Part shown: positions 31,001 through 41,096 of the stretch, one piece after another
How the letters are laid out: every line of letters starts with the position of its first letter
Position numbering within the stretch: position 1 is the stretch's first letter
NCBI RefSeq assembly: GCF_004379255.2
Contig: NC_056042.1
Span: 16,043,901-16,107,900, forward strand
Direction: 5' to 3'
Length of the DNA: 64,000 nucleotides
DNA from: Salvia splendens
Lineage: Eukaryota > Streptophyta > Magnoliopsida > Lamiales > Lamiaceae
Made by a program: the position numbers and the translations under genes
Notes under the pieces: model-generated
Seen by the model: only the letters and a program-made list of their open reading frames with translations
Databases searched by the model: none
Told to the model about the DNA's origin: nothing

Positions 31001-32230
31001 CTCCCTCAGCATGTTATCGATGGCATCATTAATACACCGATCCTCCATGACGAACAGGATATCCCGAGGTGGAACCTCTCTAAGCATGGGGAATTCACGG
31101 TGGCTTCGACATGGGACACACTTCGAGGACGAAACCCGATCATCCATGGTTTGGGGGACGTTTGGAAGGTAGGCCTCACCAACTCAATAGCCATCTTTAT
31201 CTGGAGGCTTCTCTCCAATCGGGTGCCGGTTGACACGAAACTCCAGTGGCGGGAGATTGAGCTAGCTTCTAAGTGCCAATGCTGCCCCCACAGACCGAAC
31301 ACTGAGTCACTCCAACACCTCTTCATCCAGGGATATGGAGCTCGCAGAGTATGGAGTGAGTTCGACGGCTGGTTCACAGGCCCGTTCCCACGCATCCATA
31401 TCAATGACACAATCCCTACGAGAATCGAAGTGTGGGCGCGAAGGTGCCAACAGCCGAACAAGAAACATCTTAGCCGAGCCACTCCATACCTCATCCTTTG
31501 GTTTATTTGGTCGGAGAGAAACAGGAGCCGCCACCAAGGCACACAGTTTAAACCACAAAACGTGGTATGGCAGGTCCACATGTTCATTCGAAATGCTATG
31601 TCTAATGGAAGCTTGAAGCCGAAACATTGGAAGGGAGTTAAACTTGGAATCAATATTCCTCAACAAGCGGCGGCAATCAGGGCGCTACCCCTAGCCATGG
31701 CAATCAAATGGAACCCCCCGGATCAGCCGTGGATAAAGCTCAACACGGATGGCTCCTATAATGAAGCGAACGGCAGTACAGGGGCTGGCGGGATTATTCG
31801 AGACCACTCGGGTAAGATGCTCGTCGCCGTCAGCACACCCCTTGAAGCCCACTCGGCATTAGAAGCGGAGCTGTTGGCCATGATCCACGGGCTAAATATA
31901 GCCAAGGAATACGGCCTACCAATCTGGATTGAGTCAGATGCAGAGCAAGCAATCAAATTGGTCAATGGGACGGGATGGGGGCCGGCACTCGCTCGGCAAG
32001 CGGTGGCGCAACTAACCATTCTCAAACGCCAACTCAAATTCCGAGCCACCTTCATACACAGGGAGGGGAACAAAGCGGCGGACTTCCTTGCGAAAATGGG
32101 GCTAGTCCAAGACAGTGGCCTACGAATGCACTACAACTCAGCACCGAGAGAACTATTGGACTTGGTTAGATTGGACGAGATGGGAGTGTCGCACATCCGA
32201 AACCTAGACGGGGACGGGCATCAAAGTTGA
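28064..32230 (+). CDS. LINE2 ORF2 protein: endonuclease, reverse transcriptase, RNase H
   Basis: 1388-aa replicase with every expected domain: endonuclease (WNVRGIA, AIMEP, GGDFNT near 134, SDHGP), RT (SGFVKGRLL, AKAYDRVQWPF, GLRQGDPISP, YADD near 681), zf-RVT (CQCCPH near 1071) and RNase H (NTDGSY near 1226, ALEAEL, ESDAEQ, HREGNKAADFLA). It nicks target DNA and copies LINE RNA from the nick. The ATG follows the ORF1 TAA by two bases in a different frame, as in F1, so termination-reinitiation is plausible. No disabling change seen. Confidence 0.94.
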   Translation: MSYNLMFWNVRGIANAPTQNVLKRLIGCHNVLFLAIMEPLTQPDPDRFSKALGLSFIGSNMNEKIWMFAEEGSTFDIEVDSEQILHGYLKSHRLARPVAISAVYAKCTRAERHHLWDKMREIAGPLEGTPWIIGGDFNTMLSHQDRVGSDTNRQAEMVDFAEAMEDCRLLDPGFDGAAFTWAKNGLFERLDRVLVSEDWTKTFEATRVTNLPRIASDHGPILVRCTKMNTSAGAKAFRFQNMWIRHEGFMAVVQKAWEEPTGAGGILNIQIKQARVKKALKEWNKEVFGNIHANLKEKEEEIALAQSCFEARPTPDHRTAINKHIAEYILLLKMEEDFWRQKAALRWLAEGDKNTRFYQSWVKQKRVRLRIHSIRVNGQELTEEAEIKKSAVEFFQQLLAPNNPTLEDPDLDLIQQVHSAEQFADIADAPSADEVRSATFCISGDSAPGPDGFSATFYQACWPIVGPEVVDAIRQFFRGAFLPRSITATSIVLIPKKASPESWTDYRPISLCNVLNKIITKVLTSRLSPFLPQVISPNQSGFVKGRLLNDNALLAQEMFHELARCSPAPNVAVKIDMAKAYDRVQWPFLFKVLRRMGFPDSWISLMERCIGCCWFSVLVNGAPSGFFRSTRGLRQGDPISPALFVIAADYLSRALDKLILGQKDMTFKASRRCMEISHLAYADDIIIFTQAAANPMRRLRACLEKYERVSGQQVSLAKSNFYIAEAHEHWANSIQAEGGFSRGAFPFLYLGVPIYRGVKRTDMFLFLREKIARRISGWAHRHLSFGGRLTLIKSTLEAIPLHIFQAVEPTAGTLKQLDQQMARFFWGSTNEKKRTHWIGWEQMCRPTDEGGLGIRKTMEVLHAFNIKLWWRFREQNSLWARYMMAKYCSNSTPLTLRLPSRSSPTWRRLSRAWPLAQPHMRWLVGQGDIYFWDDIWLGNSPLRELSLDDRGRPTTRVSEFITNGGWDVPKLQLLHNQAGLPQHVIDGIINTPILHDEQDIPRWNLSKHGEFTVASTWDTLRGRNPIIHGLGDVWKVGLTNSIAIFIWRLLSNRVPVDTKLQWREIELASKCQCCPHRPNTESLQHLFIQGYGARRVWSEFDGWFTGPFPRIHINDTIPTRIEVWARRCQQPNKKHLSRATPYLILWFIWSERNRSRHQGTQFKPQNVVWQVHMFIRNAMSNGSLKPKHWKGVKLGINIPQQAAAIRALPLAMAIKWNPPDQPWIKLNTDGSYNEANGSTGAGGIIRDHSGKMLVAVSTPLEAHSALEAELLAMIHGLNIAKEYGLPIWIESDAEQAIKLVNGTGWGPALARQAVAQLTILKRQLKFRATFIHREGNKAADFLAKMGLVQDSGLRMHYNSAPRELLDLVRLDEMGVSHIRNLDGDGHQS

Positions 32231-32444
32231 TCATGAGACGACGGGAGACAATAGTGACTAGCTTTGTGGTTCATTGTTTTTTGGAAAGGAGTATGATGAG
32301 GTCCGAACCTTGTGGGATCGGACCGCATACTACTCTTGATTTTGTTACGGCACACCACTTTTGGGTGTGGCCACGCCTTGTAATTATCTCTTGTGGAAAT
32401 ATAGGGATGAGGGACCCACGAACCCTCCACCGTAGAGGTGTTTG

Positions 32445-32487
<43 letters not shown>
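32231..32487 (+). other. LINE2 3' UTR, tail stem-loop and poly(A)
   Basis: Non-coding. It contains ggtccg...cggacc arms, then AACCCTCCACC-GTAGA-GGTGTTTGAT and 40 A. The CACC/GGTG stem is the element shared with the ORF1-only family. Confidence 0.82.
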
Positions 32488-32488
<1 letters not shown>

Positions 32489-32728
32489 AATAGGGATACC
32501 CCCGCGATGAACGATCCCTCCCGGATCAAGTTCCTCGATGAAGCCTTCCTTCTCCCGGTTGGGGAGCCCACATGAGACATTCATTGAGCAAGTGCTCGGC
32601 TCGTTCGCACTAGAGTCATCCCGATCGAATGACACCGTGGCGACATTGTCTTTCAAACGCAAATTGTCAATGTGTTGAGCTTTGGAGTGCATGTCTCCCT
32701 TATGTGCCTTGCCTTTCCTCTTCCTCGA
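32488..32728 (-). pseudogene. Element D ORF1 C-terminal fragment
   Basis: Minus-strand [12 protein letters not shown]...[10 protein letters not shown]...EELDPGGIVHRGGIPIV, the ORF1-only family C-terminus, cut at its last codons by LINE2 and 5'-truncated at 32728. Nearly identical to the same part of element B (37740-37975). Confidence 0.85.
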
Positions 32729-34240
32729 CAAGCTAAATAGATAGAAGAAAAGTCCGGGTCATTATCATACATTTCCTTAATCAACTCAAAACCAAGCAAC
32801 TTAGAACTCAAAGTAGTGATCAAAATGTACCTCCGAGACAATGCATCAGCCACAATGTTTTCTTTTCCCTTTTTGTATTTGATTACATAGGGAAATGATT
32901 CAATGAATTCCACCCACTTAACATGTCTCTTGCTAAGCTTACCTAGACCTTTCAAGTTCTTGAGAGATTCATGATCCGTATGAATTACAAACTCTCTAGG
33001 CCACAAGTAATGCTGCCATGTTTCCAAAGATCTAACCAAAGCATATAACTCCTTGTCATACGTTGGATAGTTCAATTGAGCTCCTTTCAACTTTTCGCTA
33101 AAGTAAGCGATTGGCTTTCCATCCTGCAACAAAACAGCTCCTATGCCTACTCCAGATGCATCACATTCAAGCTCAAAGTTAGGCAAAGAAAGAATTGGTG
33201 CAGTTGTAAGTTTTTCTTTAAGGAGATTAAAAGCATGCTCTTGTTTTTCTCCCCAATAAAAACACATATCCTTTTTCACAATCTCATTCAAAGGTGCAGC
33301 AATTGTACTAAAATCCTTGACAAACCTCCTATAAAAACTTGCAAGACCTTGAAAACTTCTAACTTGTGCTACATTTTGAGGAATTGGCCATTCTAAAATA
33401 GCTTTCACCTTCTCCTTTTCCATTTCAATCCCATTAGCAGTTATAACAAAACCCAGAAAAACAACTTTATCCATGCAAAAAGAACACTTTTTGAGATTTG
33501 CGTACAAAGATTCTTTTCGTAAGGTATCCAAAACTGCATGCACATGGTTAAGATGTTCATCCACATTTTTGCTATAGACAAGAATAGCATCAAAATACAC
33601 AACCACAAATTTTCCAATGAATTTTCTCAAAACATGGTGCATCAATCTCATGAAAGTACTTGGTGCATTAGTTAAACCAAAAGGCATTACTAACCACTCA
33701 TATAGACCAAATTTTGTTTTATAGGCTGTTTTCCATTCGTCTCCTTCTCTAATTCGAATTTGATGATAACCACTTTTCAAATCGATCTTACTAAACACAA
33801 CAGATCCATGCAATTCATCAAGCATATCATCTAGCCTAGGAATAGGATGGCGATACTTTACCGTGATTTTGTTGATTGCTCGGCAGTCGATGCACATCCT
33901 CCATGATCCATCTTTCTTAGAAACAACAATTACCGGAACAACACATGGACTCATGCTCTTACGGATTTTTCCTTTGTCCAACAACTCTTGCACTTGCCTT
34001 TGAATTTCCTTAAGTCTCTTCGGGATTGGCTCTATAGGCTGGTCGGTTTGGTAGAACTGTCCCGGGAACAAGGTTATTTTGGTGTTCAATACCTCTTAAT
34101 GGAGGTAATCCACTTGATTCTTCCACTGGAAAAATATCTTTGAATTCCTGTAAAAGAGACACAAAAGTACTTGGCAAAGAAGTGGTTAATTCGTTAGTGG
34201 TAAACAAAGACTGTTTGTACACTAAGATGAAAACACTCTC
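32729..34240 (-). pseudogene. Gypsy 3 RT and RNase H, active site altered
   Basis: Minus-strand pol: [16 protein letters not shown] near 33900, [13 protein letters not shown] near 33780, [12 protein letters not shown] near 33680, then YFDA in place of YFDD near 33590. That loses the second catalytic Asp of RT. Connection and RNase H domains follow (ECDASG, HTDHESL). Unlike gypsy 1 and 2 the connection region has no large deletion. Frameshift near 34085. The frame runs on into antisense-free element D sequence at 32728, so the protein is cut before integrase. Confidence 0.86.
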
Positions 34241-34424
34241 TTTTCAACTATTGCACTCTTTATTTCTTTTGCTCCCACATAAAAATTCTTTTTTTCATTC
34301 GGATTCTTTTCACTTGACTCTTTTTCAATGCCCTCACTTTTTTTTCTCTCATTCTTACTTTTCTCTCGACTCTTTTTTTCACTCGACTCTTTTTCAATGC
34401 CCTCACTTTTTTTCTCTCAACCTC

Positions 34425-35439
34425 TCAAGCTCTCCTTGCTTGTGACAATTTATGTTGGTCCTCTTGAACTTCTTGAGGTGTCAATGAGACAAGCATAATA
34501 GACTTGTTGTTGTGCTTGAAGGTATAGTGGTTGTGAAATCCATCATAAATCACCCTACGATCAAACTGCCATGGCCTCCCCAAAAGAATGTGACTTGCAT
34601 GCATTGGCACAACATCACAAAGAACATCATCTTTATAATTGCCAATTGAAAACGAAATTAGAACTCGCTTAGTCACTCGAATTTCTCCACATTCATTAAG
34701 CCATTGTAGCTTGTATGGATTAGGATGTTTTTCCGTTGTTAAGCTCAACTTTTCCACCATTTCAGAATTTGCAACATTTGCACAACTACCACCATCAATA
34801 ATCATTATGCAAAGTTTACCTTGGACCAAACACCTTGTGTGGAAGATGTTCTCCCTTTGTTGATCATCGTTTCTGTTTTGCATGTTTAGAGCCCTTCGAA
34901 CCACCAAAAGTTCTCCATGTTCTGGTCCAATCCTCCTCCTCATCATCATCATCTTTACGTTCACTTTCAGATTTAATCTCTCCCATTTGGCTTCAAAATC
35001 ATCACCCTTTTGTTTGGACATTGAGATGCAATGTGTCCAACACCTTGACAACGAAACCATTTGATATCTCTATTTTGAGTAGAAGTAGAAGTAGAAATAC
35101 CTTTACCCTTCTCAAATTCTTTGGACTTGGATGTCGACGCTTCATTTTAGGGTTTAGAAGCTGCCCCAAAATTGGATTTGGATGAAGTCCACTCTTTTGT
35201 CCTTGAAGAATGAGAACTTGTTGAAAAATTCTTTTGGATTGTTCCCTTCTTCTTCAATTGTCCCTCCACCTTCATGGCCATATGAACCATGTCCACCAAC
35301 TCCACATAGTGTTGAAGCTCCACAATGTTTGCAATCTCCCTATTCAGCCCACATAAGAATCGAGCCAAGGTTGCTTCTCTATCTTCTTCAACATTTGCCC
35401 TAATCATAGCAATCTTCATCTCTTTGTAGTACTCATCAA
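34425..35439 (-). pseudogene. Gypsy 3 gag C-terminus, CCHC and protease
   Basis: Minus-strand remainder of gag up to the CCT retrogene, the zinc knuckle region near 35060, and a retropepsin-like IIDGGS near 34790. A stop (CAA to TAA) lies near 35147-35149 at the same place as in gypsy 1, with a frameshift before the protease. 34250-34424 is low-complexity sequence from the Lys/Glu-rich linker with direct repeats of CACTCGACTCTTTTTCAATG type. Confidence 0.82.
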
Positions 35440-36668
35440 GCAAAAGAGTTTGCAGAAATCGAAACCGCCGACGGCTGCGATGGTCGATAGCGGTGTTGCT
35501 GCGGCGGCGACGGAGCAGAGGCAGACCACCACTGCCAACGCAGCTGAGCTCACCAAGAGCGACGCCGTCAACGCTCCTTCTTCGTCTGACCGCCCAATTC
35601 GTGTCTACGCCGACGGGATCTACGATCTGTTTCACTTCGGCCACGCTCGCTCCCTCGAGCAAGCCAAAAAATCGTTTCCGAATACTTACTTGCTTGTTGG
35701 GTGCTGCAATGATGAGGTTACACACAAGTTCAAAGGGAAGACTGTTATGACTGAATCGGAGCGTTATGAATCCCTTCGCCATTGCAAGTGGGTGGATGAG
35801 GTTATTCCTGATGCCCCATGGGTGATTGATCAAGAATTCTTGGACAAGCACAATATAGATTACGTTGCTCACGATTCTCTCCCTTATGCTGATGCAAGTG
35901 GAGCTGGAAATGATGTTTATGAATTTGTCAAAGCTGTGGGGAGGTTTAAAGAGACCAAAAGGACTGAGGGGATCTCAACATCTGACATCATTATGAGGAT
36001 AGTAAAAGACTACAACCAATATGTGATGCGCAATTTGGACCGTGGGTATTCAAGAAAGGAGCTTAATCTTAGCTATGTCAAGGAAAAGCGACTAAGGGTA
36101 AATATGCGACTAAGGAAGCTGCAAGAGAAAGTTAAGGAGCATCAAGAAAAGGTTGGGGAGAAGATACAAACAGTTGCCAAAACAGCTACCATTCGCCGGG
36201 ACATGTGGGTTGAAAATGCTGACAGACTGGTTGCTGGATTCCTCGAGATGTTTGAGGAGCGTTGTCACAAAATGGGAACTGCCATTAGGGACCGGATTCA
36301 AGAGAGTTTAAGGGGACAGAACGGAAGGGGCTTACTGGATTACGGGGAAGATGGCGATGACCAAGAAGACTACTATGACTCCGAGGAAGGGTACTATGAT
36401 GATGATGAATACTATGACAGTGATGATAAATGACTATCTTGTACATTAAGCTGTGAGTAGTTGTACCGTGTGCTGCTTGCTGACTTTTCATACAATAGAG
36501 GTGAAGAAGTACTTTGATTGATTTGGTTTGTTGATTGATTTTTTTTTATCTTCTTGGTGTGTTCATGTGGTTATAGTTTCCAGAATATATAGTTTATTAC
36601 TGGTGATTAGAGCAACAACGTAATGTTTCCAAATGTACCAAGTTGTTAACAAAAAAAAAAAAAAAAAA
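35440..36668 (+). mobile_element. CCT mRNA retrocopy insertion
   Basis: Intron-less cDNA with 5' UTR (35440-35479), full coding sequence, a 3' UTR of about 217 nt and an 18-nt poly(A) (36651-36668), inserted antisense to gypsy 3 gag. No TSD is visible: compared with gypsy 2 about 22 bp of target (between actcatcaa and the AGATTGTAAT side) are missing, so the insertion came with a small deletion. Confidence 0.9.
35480..36433 (+). CDS. CCT: Choline-phosphate cytidylyltransferase retrogene, intact
   Basis: 317-aa protein. The enzyme makes CDP-choline from CTP and phosphocholine, the rate-setting step of the Kennedy pathway to phosphatidylcholine, and acts as a membrane-regulated protein. Visible features: nucleotidyltransferase core from [16 protein letters not shown] (HxGH at about residues 52-55), an ESERYESL segment, the [11 protein letters not shown] signature, a long charged amphipathic helix rich in Lys/Glu/Arg ([23 protein letters not shown]), and a Tyr/Asp/Glu-rich acidic tail. 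Length fits plant CCTs (about 300-330 aa). ATG 35480 is chosen over the upstream TTG frame. It is a processed copy inside a transposon; whether it is transcribed is unknown. Confidence 0.9.
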   Translation: MVDSGVAAAATEQRQTTTANAAELTKSDAVNAPSSSDRPIRVYADGIYDLFHFGHARSLEQAKKSFPNTYLLVGCCNDEVTHKFKGKTVMTESERYESLRHCKWVDEVIPDAPWVIDQEFLDKHNIDYVAHDSLPYADASGAGNDVYEFVKAVGRFKETKRTEGISTSDIIMRIVKDYNQYVMRNLDRGYSRKELNLSYVKEKRLRVNMRLRKLQEKVKEHQEKVGEKIQTVAKTATIRRDMWVENADRLVAGFLEMFEERCHKMGTAIRDRIQESLRGQNGRGLLDYGEDGDDQEDYYDSEEGYYDDDEYYDSDDK

Positions 36669-37402
36669 GATTGTAATTTTTGATACAATTCACAAAAATA
36701 ATGAGAAGGTACAAATCTCTTACGCATTATGCCTTTCATTTCTTCCCAAGTCGAAACTAGTCTTCCTCCATATCGCCTTGTACTGGTTGTCAATTGATCC
36801 CACCAAACTATAGCATAGTCAGTGAATTCAACAGCAGCAAGTCTAACCTTTTTCTCCTCGGAATAGTTGTGACATTCAAACATGAGATCCACCTTTCGCT
36901 CCCACTCCAAATAAGCTTCGGGGTCACTCCTTCCTTGGAATGTTGGGATCTTCAGTTTGATGCTTCTCAAATCACCATCAACTTCATTTGTACACCCTCT
37001 TCTACCGTTTCCATGTCTCTCATTTCGATGCCTATATGAAGCATTATCCTCTCCTCCACTCTCTTCTTCCTCGTTATTGTTTGCATCTGCTTGAAATTCC
37101 AGCCTCTCCAAGCGCTCTGAAACACTTTCCAGAACACGCCCAAGCCTTCTAAAATGTTGATGCATGTCTTTCAACGTAGGATCAATTTGATTGTCATCAG
37201 TAGAATCCATCCTCACAGTTCACTCATGTATGACACAAAAATAAACCTCACAAAACACTCGTGTATATCACTCGTTGGCTTTTACCTCCCCTCAAATAAT
37301 CTCACCACTCAAGCCTTTTACTACTCTTTCTCTTTTGCAAAGATAACACAAGTAAAAACAAATCAAGTACAAACAAGAACTAATAACGACCAACCAAACT
37401 TC
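36669..37402 (-). pseudogene. Gypsy 3 gag N-terminus and leader
   Basis: Minus-strand gag from its ATG (DSTDDNQIDPTLK, about 37210) through the capsid region (FQGRSDPEAYLEWERK) to RKRFVPSHYF, where the CCT insert interrupts. The coding part before the CCT insert is open. 37217-37402 is untranslated leader. Confidence 0.85.
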
Positions 37403-37454
37403 AGCCCTTGAATGACCACTGATTCAGTTCTTCGAGCTAGCGCCGGTGGCTGAC

Positions 37455-37470
37455 TGAAACACTCGGATTT
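37455..37470. repeat. TSD of element B, left copy
   Basis: tgaaacactcggattt is repeated at 39198-39213, inside the RPS13 5' UTR. Confidence 0.92.
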
Positions 37471-39197
37471 TTTTTAAAATCAAAAGCACCACGAGGGTGG
37501 AGGGTTCAGGCGGAACCACACCTGTGCATTACTAAGGACAATTGCAACGAAAAACTAGGAACACCGAGCCGCCCAAAAGTGACGGCTCGCCAAAACCAAT
37601 TAGAGTACAACGAGGGCCTCCCTACCAACTAGAGTGGTCATCAATGTACTCTTCACTATTCTATTACAATTAACATGGTGCAACCTTCACATCACAAAAT
37701 CCAAGATCCGTCACTTAATTGAGGCCCACAATAGGGATACCCCCGCGATGAACTATCCCTCCCGGATCAAGTTCCTCGATGAAGCCTTCCTTCTCCCGGT
37801 TGGGGAGCCCACATGAGACATTCATTGAGCAAGTGCTCGGCTCGTTCGCACTAGAGTCATCCCGATCGAATGACACCGTGGCGACATTGTCTTTCAAACG
37901 CAAATCGTCGATGTGTTGAGCTTTGGAGTGCATGTCTCCCTTATGTGCCTTGCCTTTCCTCTTCCTCGACACCAATTGGAATCTATCCTCGTCCATGCTT
38001 AGCATAATCAGCCATATCTTGGAATTGAAGTAGGATGTGCTTGGCATTCAAGTATTTCCAAGTGAAAGAACCAACTAGCCCCATACCCCTTAAGCTTTTT
38101 TGAATTTGGAAAGAAGAAGGGAGTGAGTGGGAAAACTTCCCAACAATGGCTAGTCCTAGTTTCTCCGAGAGATATTCCGTTTCAACATCGGTAAAGGAGA
38201 GATAACGTGTACCTTCAAAGTCTCCGGCTGTCCCCAAAGGTGTGACCTTGCCGGCGTATTGTGGGATTGGCTCGTTCTTATGGGTTTTATGTGGTGTTGA
38301 GGCTCCCACCATGCACCCCGTCCCCCAATGTGCGAACAAGTTTTTAGCCTCCTTCCATGCATTCGCCGGCGGGACCAGGTTTTTCGGCGGGTACTCCGGC
38401 GGCCGGCCGTCGGTGCCATGGTCCCTCTTGTCTCCATCAATGCCAAATTGGGTGTGGATAGCACATGGTGCTGAATTTGAATTCAAAATGGCATTTACCT
38501 CAAATGGACCATCATTCTCTTGCCCAAGCAAAGTAACCTTTGTCTTTTCCTTCTTTTGTGAGTCACATGCCAACCCATCCTCTAGCCTAGGCGTCACATG
38601 GAGGGGTGTACTTGCATTGGTCTCCTTGTTGACCATCTCATACTCCAAGCATGAGACATCAAGGTCCCGGCCAGCCGGCGCCGGCGCTAGCGCAATTCTG
38701 TCCATCCCCTCACCATGAAGACCTTCCAAATCTTTTGTCAAAGCTTTCTCATTCTTTGCCATTTGAGCTAAGGAGCTCAACATCTCCCCAATAAGAGCTT
38801 GCTTAACATCCGGCGACCCCCTCCCTTCACCATGGAGTTTGCCGACGAGTCCATCAGCCATTTCGAACACCATCTTCTTCTTAGCCCGACTCACCTCCGA
38901 ACCAGATTCAAGACCGGCTCGTTTGAGAGCTTGTCGAGCTTTCTCCGGGTGGGGCGTGCCATCCCTTTTGGTTTTGGGCCGTGCAATCGAACGAAACTTC
39001 CACTCCGGCGAGGAAGGGGGCTGCATCGTGTGTATCAAGGCCGTGGCCTCCCCCTTCGGCAGCTCACCACCGGACTTTACCATGTGTCGGATGAAACAAT
39101 CAAATTTCACCTCCCTCAAAGGGGAGGGAGGGAGAGAGGTCGAATTCTAGAGAGAAGGAAGAGCTTCTCTCACTAAATTTTTGTCAAGGCACATTTT
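37471..39197 (-). mobile_element. ORF1-only LINE-like element B, internally deleted
   Basis: 1.73 kb on the minus strand: poly(T)/tail stem, 3' UTR, a shortened ORF1, and a 5' UTR with the CTTCCTTCTCTCTAG motif. Perfect 16-bp TSD. ORF1 lost the second half of DUF4283 and the CCHC knuckle. No ORF2. Confidence 0.9.
37715..39083 (-). pseudogene. Element B ORF1, internally deleted
   Basis: The start at 39083 gives MVKSGGELPKG. The frame is open to about 37990 (ADYAK), where a deletion joins directly, out of frame, to the C-terminal DEDRFQLVSRKRKGK region. The C-terminus continues in another frame to the stop at 37715 (GGIPIVGLN). It lacks the zinc knuckle and part of DUF4283, yet the element still transposed or was deleted afterwards; the sequence cannot tell which. 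Confidence 0.85.
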
Positions 39198-39200
39198 TGA

Positions 39201-39626
<426 letters not shown>

Positions 39627-39765
39627 TGAATTTTGGCAAACACCATATCTTTCATGAATTTTTTCCTTTGATTTGACAATGTTTTTTAGATATTGATGAC
39701 CATTTTGGATGATAATACAGTTTTGTTCTTTAATTTTCTTTTTTTAAAAAAAAGCCCTTGAATGA

Positions 39766-39927
39766 AGGATGAAACGAAATCGTCAAGAAAAAAAATATGA
39801 GGTGAAATATGTATTTGGGTTTTTTTTTTCTTTTTTTTTTCAGTATTTTTTCTTTTTTTTTTCTTTTTTTTCAAGGATATGAAAGATAAACAATGTAAGA
39901 TAAAGCTAAGGATAGATCAATACCAGT
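39766..39927 (-). other. Gypsy 3 leader between PBS and the RPS13 insert
   Basis: Poly(T)/poly(A)-rich non-coding leader, homologous to 13119-13260. No gene seen. Confidence 0.7.
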
Positions 39928-39942
39928 TGGCTCTTGATACCA
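39928..39942 (-). other. Gypsy 3 primer binding site
   Basis: On the minus strand TGGTATCA-A-GAGCCA, two bases from the LTR end at 39945. Initiator-Met type with the same one-base bulge position as gypsy 1 and 2. Confidence 0.78.
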
Positions 39943-39944
39943 AA

Positions 39945-41096
39945 TGATATAGATTGGGATACGACGAAGGACCCGTTGGATATATTGATCCAAGAACCCC
40001 ACGTATAAGGTTTGGCAGCGGACTCCCTTGATTGATAATATGGTTTGATCCACTTCTAGAGCTTGGAAAACCTCGACCCGTTGGCTATATGATCAGCCAA
40101 GAACCTCGGTATGATTGAACGCCACAACAACTTGCTCAAAGTATCTTGATAAGTTCCAAACAAGTGAAAAACTCTACAAAGAGAATTCAACTCACAAGAC
40201 AAAGTCTATTTTCGTATTTGATCAATGGCGTCTTCAAATGACATGCTTACAAGCCTATTTATAGGCTAGAATGGACTCTTGAAAGTCTCACATCATTAGT
40301 ACAACTTAAGACACTTAAAATGACTCATAATAAATGAAAAGTAACTCCTAAACCTTTGGTGTAACTCTAGGACATCTAAAGTCACTTATTTAACATAAAA
40401 TGTAACTAAAAAAGACAAAAATAAAAGTATCTTGATAAGTTCCAAACAAGTGAAAAACTTTACAAAGGGAATTATAAATATATGAAGTTAAATTTAAAAA
40501 AATAAAAAATAAAAAAATAAAAGTATCTTGATAAGTTCCAAACAAGTGAAAAACTTTACAAAGGGAATTCAACTCACAAGACAAAGTCTATTTTCGTATT
40601 TGATCAATGGCGTCTTCAAATGACATGCTTACAAGCCTATTTATAGGCTAGATTGGACTCTTGAAAGTCTCACATCATTAGTACAACTTAAGACACTTAA
40701 AATGACTCATAATAAATGAAAAGTAACTCCTAAACCTTTGGTGTAACTCTAGGACATCTAAAGTCACTTATTTAACATAAAATGTAACTAAAAAAGACCC
40801 TTCATTTTGACTACTCCAACTTGGACGAAAATGCATCATGTATCATCAATTTGGGCCTCCAAAATGTGATATGTAGTGCCTCCAAACTTCATGGATTGGT
40901 CTGCCCACTAACTTGAATAATATTCACCACTTGGAGCAATGTAAAATGGTCTTGGAATTGGGTTTTTATTTCAGCAACTAAAAGCAACATGGACTCCTTT
41001 ATCTTCTTAGCTCTAGCTCTTGTAATTGGCCCACTTTGAATGATCAATGGATCCATCTTCTTGTCCTTGTAGATCAGCTTGGGTGTCTCTCCATCA
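39945..41096 (-). repeat. Gypsy 3 5' LTR with internal tandem duplication
   Basis: 1152 bp, against about 770 bp in gypsy 1 and 2. A 277-bp block (40139-40415) is repeated at 40521-40797, 382 bp away, with a third partial copy of its start at 40425-40471 and an A-rich linker. Each full copy carries a TATA box (minus strand, 40256-40263 and 40638-40645). The pol-tail codons lie at 41095-40889. Confidence 0.88.

Larger units (their letters stand above)
24787..32487 (+). mobile_element. Full-length LINE2, both ORFs intact, long poly(A)
   Basis: 7.7-kb L1-clade LINE: a 5' leader not shared with F1, 5' UTR hairpin (TAGAGAG...CTCTCTA, about 24821-24853), ORF1 25008-28061, ORF2 28064-32230, 3' UTR and a 40-nt poly(A) (32448-32487). 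A perfect 17-bp TSD, uninterrupted ORFs and the long A-tail make it the youngest-looking LINE here. Relative to copy P6 it lacks 49 bp in the 5' UTR between CACCAC repeats. Confidence 0.94.
24509..32728 (-). mobile_element. ORF1-only element D, split by LINE2
   Basis: Own sequence is 24509-24786 (poly(T), tail stem, 3' UTR) and 32488-32728 (ORF1 C-terminus). LINE2 sits between, with a 17-bp TSD. The 5' end is truncated at 32728, where VSRKRKGK coding meets gypsy 3 pol with a shared TGT. No TSD of D itself is visible; gypsy sequence equivalent to about 1.67 kb is missing across it. Confidence 0.83.
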
